Source: Sphaerisporangium fuscum
GTDB lineage: Bacteria > Actinomycetota > Actinomycetes > Streptosporangiales > Streptosporangiaceae
Assembly (NCBI RefSeq): GCF_018531465.1
Contig: NZ_JAHDTF010000021.1
Coordinates: 1 to 64,000 of the forward strand
Direction: 5' to 3'
Length of the DNA stretch: 64,000 bases
This document shows positions 31,875 through 40,787 of the stretch, piece after piece (position 1 is the first letter of the stretch; each line of letters opens with the position of its first letter). The position numbers and the translations under genes are program-made. The notes below the pieces were generated by a model that made no database searches, was not told where the DNA came from, and saw only the letters and a program-made list of their open reading frames with translations.

Positions 31875-33703
31875 ACTCCTTGCGCTTGCAACCACAACTC
31901 CAGGAGCCCGAGCTGCCACAGGGCGTTGGCTCCGAGGGTCGTTCTGTACTGGTCGGGCGCGGCGAGCAGCTTGTCCACCATGGCCGGGCGGAACAGGCCG
32001 CGCGAACGCGCCGTCGGGCCGGTGAGGGTGTCGCGGACCATCGAGAGGAACGGCCCGTGGATGTGGCGGATGGCGGGGACCGGGAAGTAGCCCTTCGGGC
32101 GGTCGATCACCTCGTCGGGTACGAGCCCCCGGGCGGCCTCCTTGAGCACCCCCTTGCCTCCGGCGGCGAGCTTGAGCTCCGGTGGGCACATGGCCGCCAG
32201 TTCGACCAGCTCGTGGTCGAGGAACGGCGTCCGCGCCTCCAAACCAAAGGCCATTGTCATGTTATCGACCCGTTTGACCGGGTCGTCGACGAGCATGACC
32301 GTGGTGTCCAGACGCAGGACGGCGTCCAGGGCGGTGTCCGCGCCCGGCACGGCCAGGTGCTCGCGGACGAACTCGGCACTGGCGTCGTGCCCGATCAGGT
32401 AGTCCTGCTGCAGGATCTCGGCCAGGCCGTCGTGCGGGCGGTCGAAGAAGACCTTCGCGTACGCCTCGACGGCGTCGGGCCGCGCGACGTGCTCCAGCGG
32501 CGGATACCAGTCGTAGCCGGCGAACACCTCGTCGGCGCCCTGCCCCGACTGCACCACCGTGACGTGCCGGGCCACCTCCTGCGACAGCAGGTAGAAGGCG
32601 ACGCAGTCGTGGCTGACCATGGGCTCGCTCATCGCGCCGACGGCCTCCCCCAGGGCGGGCAGCAGCCGCCGGTCGTCGACGAGGATGCGGTGGTGGTCGG
32701 TGCCGAAGGTCTTCGCCACCAGGTCGGAGTAGGCGAACTCGTCACCCGACTCGCCCCCGGCCGCCTGGAAGCCGACGCTGAACGTCGCCAGGTCCCGCTG
32801 GCCCTCCTCGGCGAGCAGGGCGACGATCAGGCTGGAGTCGAGGCCGCCGGACAGCAGCACGCCGACCGGCACGTCCGCCACCATGCGCCGCCGCACGGCG
32901 GCCCGCAGGGCGTCCAGCACCGCCTCCCGCCACTGCGCGGGCCCCATCTCCCCCATGCCGGACCGCAGCAGGTCCAGTTGCACGGCCCCGGTCCCCGGCA
33001 CACCGCCCTCCCGCGGGCGGGTGAAGGTCGGGTGCCAGTAGCGGTCGTCGCGCGCCGTGCCGTCCGGCTCGATCGTGCGGACCGTGGCGGGCGGCAGCTT
33101 CTCGACGCCGGTCAGGATGGTGCGCGGCGAGGGCACCACCGAGTGGAACGTCATGTAGTGGTGCAGCGCCACCCGGTCGATATCGGTGCGCACCCCGCCA
33201 CCGGCGAGCAGAGCGGGCAGCGTGGAGGCGAACCGCAGCCGGTCGGCGTCACGGGTGAGGTAGAGCGGCTTGATGCCGAGCCGGTCGCGTCCGAGCACCA
33301 GCCGCCCGGTGTCCCGTTCGGCCACCGCGAAGGCGAACATGCCCTTGAAGTGGTCCACACACCGGGGCCCCCAGTGGCGGTAGGCCTTAAGCAGCACCTC
33401 CGTGTCGGAGGTGGAGAAGAACCGGTACCCTTCTCCGAGCAGGACCTCGCGCAGTTCCCGGTAGTTGTACAGGCAGCCGTTGAACACCCCCGCGAGGCCC
33501 GCCTCGGCGTCCACCATGGGCTGCGCGGCCCGGTCCGACAGGTCGATGATCTTCAACCGCCGGTGGCCCAGCGCGACGGGGCCGAGCGACCACAGCCCCG
33601 TGCCGTCCGGGCCGCGGTCCGCCATGGCCGCCGTCATGCGCTCCACCGCGGCGATGTCGGCGGGACGCCCGTCGAACCGGATCTCTCCGCTGAGGCCGCA
33701 CAT
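31871..33703 (-). CDS. N-acetylglutaminylglutamine-amidotransferase-like asparagine synthase
   Basis: 610-residue glutamine-hydrolysing amidotransferase. Cys2 (MCGLSGEIRFDG) is the N-terminal glutaminase nucleophile. The synthetase domain has the ATP-pyrophosphatase loop LLSGGLDSSLIVALL (~275-290) and PFLDHELVELAA near 475. Segments such as GHRRLKIIDLS, VFNGCLYNYRELR, STSDTEVLLKAYRHWG and ALHHYMTFHSVVPSPRTIL closely recall the 'trio' amidotransferase that amidates N-acetylglutaminylglutamine, more than ordinary AsnB. Its ATG overlaps the stop of the ligase-fusion gene by one base (TGATG), and its own stop overlaps the peptidase start: a tightly coupled biosynthetic unit. Confidence 0.85.
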   Translation of the reverse strand: MCGLSGEIRFDGRPADIAAVERMTAAMADRGPDGTGLWSLGPVALGHRRLKIIDLSDRAAQPMVDAEAGLAGVFNGCLYNYRELREVLLGEGYRFFSTSDTEVLLKAYRHWGPRCVDHFKGMFAFAVAERDTGRLVLGRDRLGIKPLYLTRDADRLRFASTLPALLAGGGVRTDIDRVALHHYMTFHSVVPSPRTILTGVEKLPPATVRTIEPDGTARDDRYWHPTFTRPREGGVPGTGAVQLDLLRSGMGEMGPAQWREAVLDALRAAVRRRMVADVPVGVLLSGGLDSSLIVALLAEEGQRDLATFSVGFQAAGGESGDEFAYSDLVAKTFGTDHHRILVDDRRLLPALGEAVGAMSEPMVSHDCVAFYLLSQEVARHVTVVQSGQGADEVFAGYDWYPPLEHVARPDAVEAYAKVFFDRPHDGLAEILQQDYLIGHDASAEFVREHLAVPGADTALDAVLRLDTTVMLVDDPVKRVDNMTMAFGLEARTPFLDHELVELAAMCPPELKLAAGGKGVLKEAARGLVPDEVIDRPKGYFPVPAIRHIHGPFLSMVRDTLTGPTARSRGLFRPAMVDKLLAAPDQYRTTLGANALWQLGLLELWLQAQGV

Positions 33704-36228
33704 CAGACGGTCTCCTTCATCAGCCAGGTGTCCTTCGTCCCCCCGCCCTGCGAGGAGTTGACGATCATGCTGCCCACCGGGGCGACGCGGCTCAGCGCCG
33801 CCTGCGGGACGACGGCCCGCTCCCCCGTGAAGACGAACCCCCGCAGATCGACCATGTGCGGCCGCATGCGCTCACCGTCGAAGGTCGGATGGGTGGACAG
33901 CTCGACGGTCTCCTGGGCCACCCACCGCTCCGGGGCGTCGAGGATCTCGGCCCGGACGTCGTCCAGCTCCCGGGCCGTCGCGTCCCGCCCGATGATCACG
34001 CCGTGCCCGCCGTAGCCGTCCACCGGCTTGACCACCAGCTCAGAAAGCCGGTCGAGCACCTGTTCGCGATCTTCCGGGTCGCGGCAGAGGTAGGTCGTGA
34101 CGTTGGACAGCAACGGGCGTTCTCCCAGGTAGTAGTCGATGAGGCGGGGCACGTAGCGGTACAGGCCCTTGCTGTCGGCGACCCCGTTGCCGGGGGCGTT
34201 GGCCAGGACCAGCGTTCCCCGCTCCACGGCGTCGAGGATGCCGGGCCCCACCGGGGCGGTCAGCAGGTCGTCCTCATCGCCCCTGCGGTACAGCACGTCC
34301 ACCCGCTCGCCCGCGACGCGGACCTCGCCGTCCCGCACCGTGAGGTCGCCGACCTCCGCGAGCACCGCGCCCATCTCCTCCGCCAGCGTCCGGTGCTCGT
34401 AGTACGCCGGGTCGGCGGCCCCGGGGGTGAGCACGCCGAGACGCGGGGCGCTCACCCCGGACGCGGCGGCCAGGGCCTCGCGCAGCATCGCCGTCGTCCC
34501 CTCCGGGTCGAGGACGGCCGAGCGGTCGAGTTCGGGGATCGCGTGGGTCAGCACCCTGCGGTTGGCCACGGCGTAGGCGATGCCGGAGGGGACCCGGAGG
34601 TTGTCCTCCAGCACCACCCACCGCCCCGCCCCGTCGCGGGCCACGTCGAGCCCGGCCACCGAGCACCTGATCGTGCCGGCGGGGACGCGACGGCCCTCGG
34701 GCCGGTAGCCGGGCGACTCGTCCACCACCCAGGCGGGGATCACCCGGTCCCTGATCACCTCGCGCCGGCCGTACACGTCGTGCAGGAACGCCTCCAGGGC
34801 GCGGACCCGCTGCGGCATGCCGAGCCGGATCTTCGCCCAGTCGTCGCCGGCGATCAGCCTCGGGACGAGGTCGAGGGGGATCTTCCGGCTCCGCCCGGCG
34901 CTCTCGCCGTCCAGGTCGAAGGTCATGCCCGCCCTGCTCATGTGCCGGTCGCGCCGGGTCTCCCGCTCGCGCAGCTCGACCGGCCCGAGCCGTTCGAGGA
35001 CCTGGAAGACCGGCTGGTACGGCTCGCGCACGATCCCCTCGATGACGGCCTCGTCCTGTACCGCCTCGTATCCCTTCAGCAGGCTCGTCACCGTGTCCGC
35101 GTCGCCGCCGCCGAACAGCGCGAGCTCGCCGTCCGGCCGGGTCTCGGCGACCAGGCTGTCGACGACCTCGGTCAGGGTGCCGCCGCGCTCGATGATCGCC
35201 CGCTGGCGCGCGGACGAGCTGCCCCGGCCGAGGGCGTCCTCGGCGAGGGTGCTGACCAGGTCCCAGTCGCCCTGCGCCTCCAGCTGGGGCCGCAGGCCGG
35301 CCAGCATCCGCCGGACCACCTGGGCGGCGGGCAACGGCACCCCCTCCGCCGGGTCGATCAGCACGCCTTCCAGGCCGGAGCGCGCCGAGCGCCAGGTCGC
35401 GGCCCGCACCAGCTCCAGCGGCACCTCCTCGAACGGCCCGCCGCTCTCGATCGCGTGCAGCTCGCGCAGCACCACCGCGCGGAAGATCCCCGCCAGCAGC
35501 ACGACGTCCTCCACGCGCGGGCAGGCGTCGCACATGCGCAGTTCGACCGTCGGCACGTGCGCGGAGGGGCGGACGTCGAAGTAGATCATGCCGGGGTCGC
35601 TGATCACCCCGGACTCTATGAGGCCGGCGACCATCCGGTCGTACTCGGCCGCGGAGGCGAACCGGCGGACCGGGCCGGTGGTGGGCCAGCGCTGCCACAC
35701 CAGGGTGCGGGAGCTGGCGTATCCGCTGTCGACGCCGAGCCAGTACGGCGAGCTGGTGCTGAGGGCGAGCAGCGGCGGCAGCCACCGGGCCACCCGGTGC
35801 GCCACCTCGACGGCCAGGTCGCGGTCGGCCACCTCCACGTGCACCTGCGCACCGCAGATCAGCTGCTCGCGGGTGAGGAGCTGGTAGTCCTCCAGCATCT
35901 GCTCGTACCGGGCGTCCGGCGAGATCTTCAGGGCCGCCGGATCGACCAGCGGCACCGCTCCGGCCGCCACGATCCCGAGCCCGAGCCCGTCGGCGGCCTC
36001 CACCACCAGGCGCCGCAGCGCCGTCAGGTCGTGCCCGAGGTCCTCCAGCCGCACGTACGGCCGGCTGTTGGCCTCCACGACCGACCGCTGCAACTCCTGC
36101 GTGAAGCGCTCCTCGGGCAGCCGCCCGAGGAGCTGCCCCGCGCGTGGCACGAGATGGCGAGTCTCGAGGTCCACCACGTGGAACTCTTCTTCGACGCCTA
36201 CGGCGACCGACTCCGTGAGCCCCGTCAT
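33703..36228 (-). CDS. carboxylate-amine ligase (GCS2) fused to circularly permuted ATP-grasp
   Basis: 841-residue fusion. Residues ~5-370 are a YbdK/GCS2-type glutamate-cysteine-ligase-like domain (SVAVGVEEEFHVVDLETRHLVP, ICGAQVHVEVADRDLAVEVAHR, YFDVRPSAHVPTVELRMCD). Residues ~400-841 are a circularly permuted type-2 ATP-grasp ligase (IPLDLVPRLIAGDDWAKIRLGMPQR, LVVKPVDGYGGHGVIIG, RPHMVDLRGFVFTGE). Both halves form amide bonds by acyl-phosphate chemistry. Together they could build a short peptide or peptidyl metabolite for the adjoining amidotransferase. Start ATG 36228 is chosen at the conserved N-terminus; upstream in-frame codons lack support. Confidence 0.85.
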   Translation of the reverse strand: MTGLTESVAVGVEEEFHVVDLETRHLVPRAGQLLGRLPEERFTQELQRSVVEANSRPYVRLEDLGHDLTALRRLVVEAADGLGLGIVAAGAVPLVDPAALKISPDARYEQMLEDYQLLTREQLICGAQVHVEVADRDLAVEVAHRVARWLPPLLALSTSSPYWLGVDSGYASSRTLVWQRWPTTGPVRRFASAAEYDRMVAGLIESGVISDPGMIYFDVRPSAHVPTVELRMCDACPRVEDVVLLAGIFRAVVLRELHAIESGGPFEEVPLELVRAATWRSARSGLEGVLIDPAEGVPLPAAQVVRRMLAGLRPQLEAQGDWDLVSTLAEDALGRGSSSARQRAIIERGGTLTEVVDSLVAETRPDGELALFGGGDADTVTSLLKGYEAVQDEAVIEGIVREPYQPVFQVLERLGPVELRERETRRDRHMSRAGMTFDLDGESAGRSRKIPLDLVPRLIAGDDWAKIRLGMPQRVRALEAFLHDVYGRREVIRDRVIPAWVVDESPGYRPEGRRVPAGTIRCSVAGLDVARDGAGRWVVLEDNLRVPSGIAYAVANRRVLTHAIPELDRSAVLDPEGTTAMLREALAAASGVSAPRLGVLTPGAADPAYYEHRTLAEEMGAVLAEVGDLTVRDGEVRVAGERVDVLYRRGDEDDLLTAPVGPGILDAVERGTLVLANAPGNGVADSKGLYRYVPRLIDYYLGERPLLSNVTTYLCRDPEDREQVLDRLSELVVKPVDGYGGHGVIIGRDATARELDDVRAEILDAPERWVAQETVELSTHPTFDGERMRPHMVDLRGFVFTGERAVVPQAALSRVAPVGSMIVNSSQGGGTKDTWLMKETV

Positions 36229-36361
36229 CCCACCGTCCTTCGTCCGAAAGGGGTATGACGGCCTTCTGCCCATGGGCACCGAATCATGCCTGTCAGCACG
36301 GAGCGGTTCGCAGGGTGAGCGGGCGCGGGCGCCATGTGACGGCCCGCGCCCACCTCCTCGT

Positions 36362-37765
36362 TCAGGAATCGAAGCCCAGCCCGAGCCGGTCGAGGGTGCG
36401 CAGCCAGAGGTTGCGCCGGCCCTGGTGGGCGTCGGCTTGGGCGATCGACCAGCGGGTCAGCTGGATCACCCCCGACCGGATCGGCTCCGGCGGGAACGGC
36501 ACGGGCTTGTCCCGCACCATCTGCAGCTCGGTGCGCTCGGTCGGCTCGCCCGACAGCAGGTCGAGCATGACGTTCGCCCCGAACCGGGTGGCGCCGACGC
36601 CGAGGCCGGTGTACCCGACGGCGTAGGCGAGCCGTCCCCGGTGGGCCGTGCCGTAGAACGCGCTGAACCGGCTGCAGGTGTCGATGACGCCGCCCCACCG
36701 GTGGGTGAAGCGGACGCCCTCGAGCTGCGGGAACGTGGTGGAGAAGTGCGCGGCGAGCGTGGCGAAGGTGGCGTCGCGCTGCTCGTACTCCTCCTTCACC
36801 CTGCCGCCGTTGTAGTACACCGCGTCGTAGCCGCCCCACAGGACGCGGTTGTCCTCCGTCAGCCGGTAGTAGTGGAACTGGTTGCCGCCGTCGCCGACGC
36901 CCTGGCGGTTGTGCCAGCCGATCGAGGCGAGCTGTTCGGCGGTCAGCGGCTCGGTCATCAGGGCGTAGTCGTAGACCGGCACCAGGAAGTTCTTCAGCCG
37001 CCCGAGCAGCGGGGGGAAGGCCCCGGTGCCGAGGGCGACCTTCGCGGCCCGTACCCTGCCGTGGGGGGTGACGAGTTCGAGGGCCGTCCCGTCGTCCCGC
37101 AGGGAGCGGACGGGGCTGCGCTCGTAGATGCGCACCCCGAGCGACAGGCACGCCTCCCGCAGGCCCCAGGCGAGCCTCGCCGGGTCGAGCATGGCGCACC
37201 CGTCGCGGTCCCACACCCCGCCGAGGTACGTCGGGGAGTCCACCTCGGCGCGCACCTGCTCCTGGCTGAGGGGCCTGTGGTCCATGCCGAGCTCGCGGGC
37301 GATCTCGATGTCCTTCGCCATGTCGTCGAGCTGCCATGGTTCGGTGGCCACGTGCAGCTCTCCGGTGCGTTCGAAGGCGCACCGGATGTCGTACCTGGCG
37401 ACCGTCCGCTCGATCTCGTCGAGGTTCCGGTTCCCCTGGCGTACGAGTGAGAGGATCTCCTGCGGCCAGCGGCCGAGGCCGTTGCCGAGCCCGTGGGTCA
37501 GGCTGGCGACGCAGAAGCCTCCGTTACGGCCCGACGCGGCCCACCCGACGCGCCTGCCCTCGAGCAGGACCACGTCGAGGGAGGGGTCGCGTTCCTTCGC
37601 CATGAGCGCGGCCCAGAGGCCGGAGAACCCGCCGCCGACCACGGCCAGGTCCGCGGCGGTGTCCTCGAAGAGCCGGCGAAGAGGCTCAGGTTTGTCCGGA
37701 CTGTCCAACCAGTACGGCTTACGCTCCGCGTCAGCCAGTGCTTTCAGCGGATCCACGGATTTCAC
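36362..37765 (-). CDS. FAD-dependent amine/amino-acid oxidoreductase (PuuB-like)
   Basis: 467-residue flavoprotein of the D-amino-acid-oxidase (DAO) superfamily. The dinucleotide motif is LAVVGGGFSGLWAALMAKE (~40-58), followed by LLEGRRVGWAASGRNGGF, the FAD-binding segment seen in gamma-glutamylputrescine oxidase PuuB. C-terminal GRLAYAVGYTGLGVGATRFGANVMLDL completes the FAD site. Next to polyamine-transport genes and an aminobutyraldehyde-type dehydrogenase it most likely oxidises putrescine or a gamma-glutamyl derivative. It starts at GTG, 58 bases after the permease gene, and is the last gene of the locus. Confidence 0.85.
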   Translation of the reverse strand: MKSVDPLKALADAERKPYWLDSPDKPEPLRRLFEDTAADLAVVGGGFSGLWAALMAKERDPSLDVVLLEGRRVGWAASGRNGGFCVASLTHGLGNGLGRWPQEILSLVRQGNRNLDEIERTVARYDIRCAFERTGELHVATEPWQLDDMAKDIEIARELGMDHRPLSQEQVRAEVDSPTYLGGVWDRDGCAMLDPARLAWGLREACLSLGVRIYERSPVRSLRDDGTALELVTPHGRVRAAKVALGTGAFPPLLGRLKNFLVPVYDYALMTEPLTAEQLASIGWHNRQGVGDGGNQFHYYRLTEDNRVLWGGYDAVYYNGGRVKEEYEQRDATFATLAAHFSTTFPQLEGVRFTHRWGGVIDTCSRFSAFYGTAHRGRLAYAVGYTGLGVGATRFGANVMLDLLSGEPTERTELQMVRDKPVPFPPEPIRSGVIQLTRWSIAQADAHQGRRNLWLRTLDRLGLGFDS

Positions 37766-37823
37766 GTCCCAACGAACTGCGTCGTCTTGGTCCGGCAGCG
37801 TCCCTACCGGCGGATATACCCCG

Positions 37824-38663
37824 TCACCGGCGACGGCGCGAGGTAAGCGTGTTGATGACGGCGATGACCACTCCCACCGCGAAGATCAGCGTGCCGAGGA
37901 TGTTGACCTGCGGGGGGACGCCGATGCGGACCGCGCCGTAGATCCACAGCGGGAAGGTGATGGTCGCGCCGCTGGTGAACTGCGTGATCACGAAGTCGTC
38001 GATCGACAGGGCGAGCGCCAGCAGCGCGCCGGAGACGACACCCGGCAGGATCATCGGGAAGGTGACCCGCCAGAACGTGATCCAGGTGGAGGCCCCCAGG
38101 TCGCGTGCGGCCTCCTCGACCGACCCGTCCAGGCCGACCACCCGGGCCCGTACGGTCACCGCGACGAACGACACCGAGAACAGCACGTGCGCCAGGACGA
38201 TCGTCACGAAACCGGTCTGCACGCCGAGCGCGACGAACAGCGACAGCAGCGAGGCGCCCATGACGAGCTCGGGCGAGGAGATCGCCGCGAACAGCAGCAG
38301 GTTGGTCGCGGCCTGTCCGCGGAAGCGGTACCGCCCGAGGGCGATGCCGAGCAGCGTGCCGAGCACGGTGGTGATCAGGGTGGCGAGCAGGGCGATGGTG
38401 AGGGAGTTCACCACGGCGGTGGTGAGGTCGGGGTAGTCCCCGAGCCTTCCCCACCACTTCAGCGTGAAGCCCTGCCAGGTGACGTTGGACTTGCTCTTGG
38501 TGTCGTTGAAGCCGAAGGCGATCATCACCGCGATCGGCGCGAACAGCCAGAGCAGGACGAGCCAGGTGTAGCCGAACAGCAGGCGGTCGCCCCACCGGGC
38601 CCGCGGACGGCGCAGCGGCGCGGCGTTCGTGGCGGGGACGGCCGGGCTGAGCGGGCCGCTCAT
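37824..38663 (-). CDS. potC: spermidine/putrescine ABC transporter permease (PotC-like)
   Basis: 279-residue permease with six membrane segments and the EAA coupling motif EEAARDLGASTWITFWRVTFPMILPG (~185-210), which contacts the ATPase. Family hallmarks SSPELVMGASLLSLF and SIDDFVITQFTSG are typical of PotC. Its ATG overlaps the potB stop by four bases (ATGA). It acts with PotA, PotB and the PotD-like binding protein. Confidence 0.9.
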   Translation of the reverse strand: MSGPLSPAVPATNAAPLRRPRARWGDRLLFGYTWLVLLWLFAPIAVMIAFGFNDTKSKSNVTWQGFTLKWWGRLGDYPDLTTAVVNSLTIALLATLITTVLGTLLGIALGRYRFRGQAATNLLLFAAISSPELVMGASLLSLFVALGVQTGFVTIVLAHVLFSVSFVAVTVRARVVGLDGSVEEAARDLGASTWITFWRVTFPMILPGVVSGALLALALSIDDFVITQFTSGATITFPLWIYGAVRIGVPPQVNILGTLIFAVGVVIAVINTLTSRRRR

Positions 38664-39514
38664 CGCGCCGCCGCCTCGAGGACGTTCTCGGTGCCGAGCG
38701 CCTTGGCGTAGACGAAGATGCCGATGAGCATCGCCGCCATCAGCGTGAACGACAGCGCCGCGCCGGCCGGGTAGTCGTTGTTCACCAGGTACTCCGTCTG
38801 GATGATGTTGCCGATCATCGTGTTGGCCGGGCCGCCGAGGATCGAGGCGTTGACGTAGTCGGACGTCATCGGGACGAAGGTCATCAGGACGCCCGCGAAC
38901 ACGCCCGGGAGCGACAGCGGAAGGACGATCTTGGTGAAGGCCTCACGCCCCGTGGCGTACAGGTCGTAGGACGCCTCGATGACGCGCGGGTCGACCCGCT
39001 CCAGGGCCACGTAGATCGGCAGCACCATGAAGGGCAGGTAGTTGTAGGTCAGACCGCCGATCACCGCCGCGGTGGTCGCCAGGATGTGGAAGTCCTCGGG
39101 CAGCAGGCCGATGTTCTTGAGCGGTTCCAGCAGGATGCCGTCGTCGGCCAGCAGGAACTTCCACGACACCGTGCGCAGCACGAACGACACGAAGAAGGGC
39201 AGCAGCACCAGCAGCAGGTACGTCGACTTGCGGGCGCCGCCCTTGAACGCGATCCAGTAGGCCATGGGGTAGGCCAGCACGATCGCCAGGATCGTGCCGG
39301 CCGCGCCGTAGATAACCGAGCGGAGGAACTGTGTCTTGTACTCGCCCAGCGCCTGGCTGAAGTTGGAGAAGTGGAAGGTCTGCAGGAAGCCGTTGACGAC
39401 GTCGCCCTCCATGGTGGACACCGAGGCCATGAAGACCAGCGGCACCACCAGGAAGATGACCAGCCACAGCCCGCCCGGAAGGATGAGCAGGTAAGGAGCG
39501 ATCTTGCGTCTCAT
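38660..39514 (-). CDS. potB: spermidine/putrescine ABC transporter permease (PotB-like)
   Basis: 284-residue permease beginning MRRKIAPYLLILPGGLWLVIFLVVPLVFMA, with six membrane segments and EAA motif IEASYDLYATGREAFTKIVLPLSLPG (~185-210). TSDYVNASILGGPANTMIGN is characteristic of PotB. I start at the ATG 39514, five bases after the binding-protein stop codon; the frame is open further upstream, inside that gene, but no start there is supported. It heterodimerises with the PotC-like permease. Confidence 0.9.
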   Translation of the reverse strand: MRRKIAPYLLILPGGLWLVIFLVVPLVFMASVSTMEGDVVNGFLQTFHFSNFSQALGEYKTQFLRSVIYGAAGTILAIVLAYPMAYWIAFKGGARKSTYLLLVLLPFFVSFVLRTVSWKFLLADDGILLEPLKNIGLLPEDFHILATTAAVIGGLTYNYLPFMVLPIYVALERVDPRVIEASYDLYATGREAFTKIVLPLSLPGVFAGVLMTFVPMTSDYVNASILGGPANTMIGNIIQTEYLVNNDYPAGAALSFTLMAAMLIGIFVYAKALGTENVLEAAAR

Positions 39515-39519
39515 GGGTC

Positions 39520-40779
39520 CTAGCCCTGGGTGATCGGCTGGAAGATGCCTTGGAAGACCTTTTCCTCGGCTTCCGAGAGGGACTTGTACGAGCGGACCCT
39601 GGCCAGGTCGGCGTCCGAGGGATAGATCAGCGGGCTGTTCGCCATCAACTCCAGCGACTTCTTGTCGTCGCCGGTGGCCTTGGCGGCCTCCTCCCGGACG
39701 AGGTTCTGGGTCGAGGGCACCGGGGTGATGTAGGTGATGTACTCCGCCAGGGCGGCCGCGATCTTGGGCTGGTAGACGTAGTCCATCATGATCAGCGCGT
39801 CCACGGGGTTCTGGGCCGTCTTCGGGATGCACATGTTGTCGGTCCAGATGGTGCCGCCCTCCTGCGGGACGACGAACTTCAGGTCCTGCCCGTCGGCGAC
39901 CTGCTGGTAGATGTCGCCCGACCAGGCCATGCACAGCCAGATGTCACCGCGGACCAGCGCGTCGACATAGTCGTTTTCGTAATATTTCCGGACAAGACCG
40001 GCGTCGCGCTGGGCCTGAAGCTTCTGCCCGGCCTTCCGCCACTCGGCCTCGCCGGACTTGTCGGGATCGACGCCGACGGCGAACATCCCGAAGTTGGCGA
40101 TCTCCTGGGTGTCGACCAGCATGCCGACCTTGCCCTTGTACTTCGGGTTCCAGAGCTCCTGGATGCTGGTGATCTCGCCGTCCACGTACTTGGGGTTGTA
40201 GGCGATGCCCGTCAGGCCCGACTGCCAGGGAAGGGTGTAGGTGTTCCCCGGGTCGAAGGAGGGGTTCTTGAACTTCGCGCCCGCGTTGGCGGCGAAGTTC
40301 GGCAGCTTGGAGTGGTCGAGCGGGACCAGGTAGCCCAGCTCGATGGCCTTCCCCAGGTGGAGGCCGTTCGTCATGACCATCAGGTCGTAGCCGATGTCCT
40401 GCCCGGCGGCCAGCTGCGGCTGGATCTTGCCGAACCAGGTGGACATGTCCTGGATGGCCTCCTGGTAGGTGACCTGGATTCCGGTCTCCTTGGTGAAGGC
40501 CTCCAGGGTCGGATACCTCTTCCCCTGCTTGTCCATGTAGAGCGGCCAGTTGGCCCAGCGCAGGGTGCCGGTCCTCTTCTTGCCCTCCCAGTAGGTCGCG
40601 ACCGCGTCCTTCTGCGGCGCGGCGACCTTCCGGCCGGGGATGCTGCACGCCGACAGGGCGAGGGCGGCGGCCGACATCCCGGCCATACGGAGGGCATCCC
40701 GGCGGGTGAGGCGCGAGCCACGACCGCGGCTCTGCGTCAGCCCGCGCAGGAATGCGGGGTCACGCGAAGGGTCGTTCAT
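39520..40779 (-). CDS. potD: polyamine-binding lipoprotein (PotD-like)
   Basis: 419-residue solute-binding protein. The N-terminus has a twin-arginine-like stretch (SRLTRRDALRMAGMSAAALALSACS) whose Cys fits a lipobox, so it is likely a Tat-exported lipoprotein. The mature part (LRWANWPLYMDKQGKRYPTLEAFTKETGIQVTYQEAI, WSGDIYQQVADG, KTAQNPVDALIMMDYVYQPKIAA) is typical of family-1 polyamine-binding proteins. I use the ATG at 40779; a TTG at 40791 overlapping the ATPase stop is an alternative. Confidence 0.9.
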   Translation of the reverse strand: MNDPSRDPAFLRGLTQSRGRGSRLTRRDALRMAGMSAAALALSACSIPGRKVAAPQKDAVATYWEGKKRTGTLRWANWPLYMDKQGKRYPTLEAFTKETGIQVTYQEAIQDMSTWFGKIQPQLAAGQDIGYDLMVMTNGLHLGKAIELGYLVPLDHSKLPNFAANAGAKFKNPSFDPGNTYTLPWQSGLTGIAYNPKYVDGEITSIQELWNPKYKGKVGMLVDTQEIANFGMFAVGVDPDKSGEAEWRKAGQKLQAQRDAGLVRKYYENDYVDALVRGDIWLCMAWSGDIYQQVADGQDLKFVVPQEGGTIWTDNMCIPKTAQNPVDALIMMDYVYQPKIAAALAEYITYITPVPSTQNLVREEAAKATGDDKKSLELMANSPLIYPSDADLARVRSYKSLSEAEEKVFQGIFQPITQG

Positions 40780-40787
40780 GGGGACGT

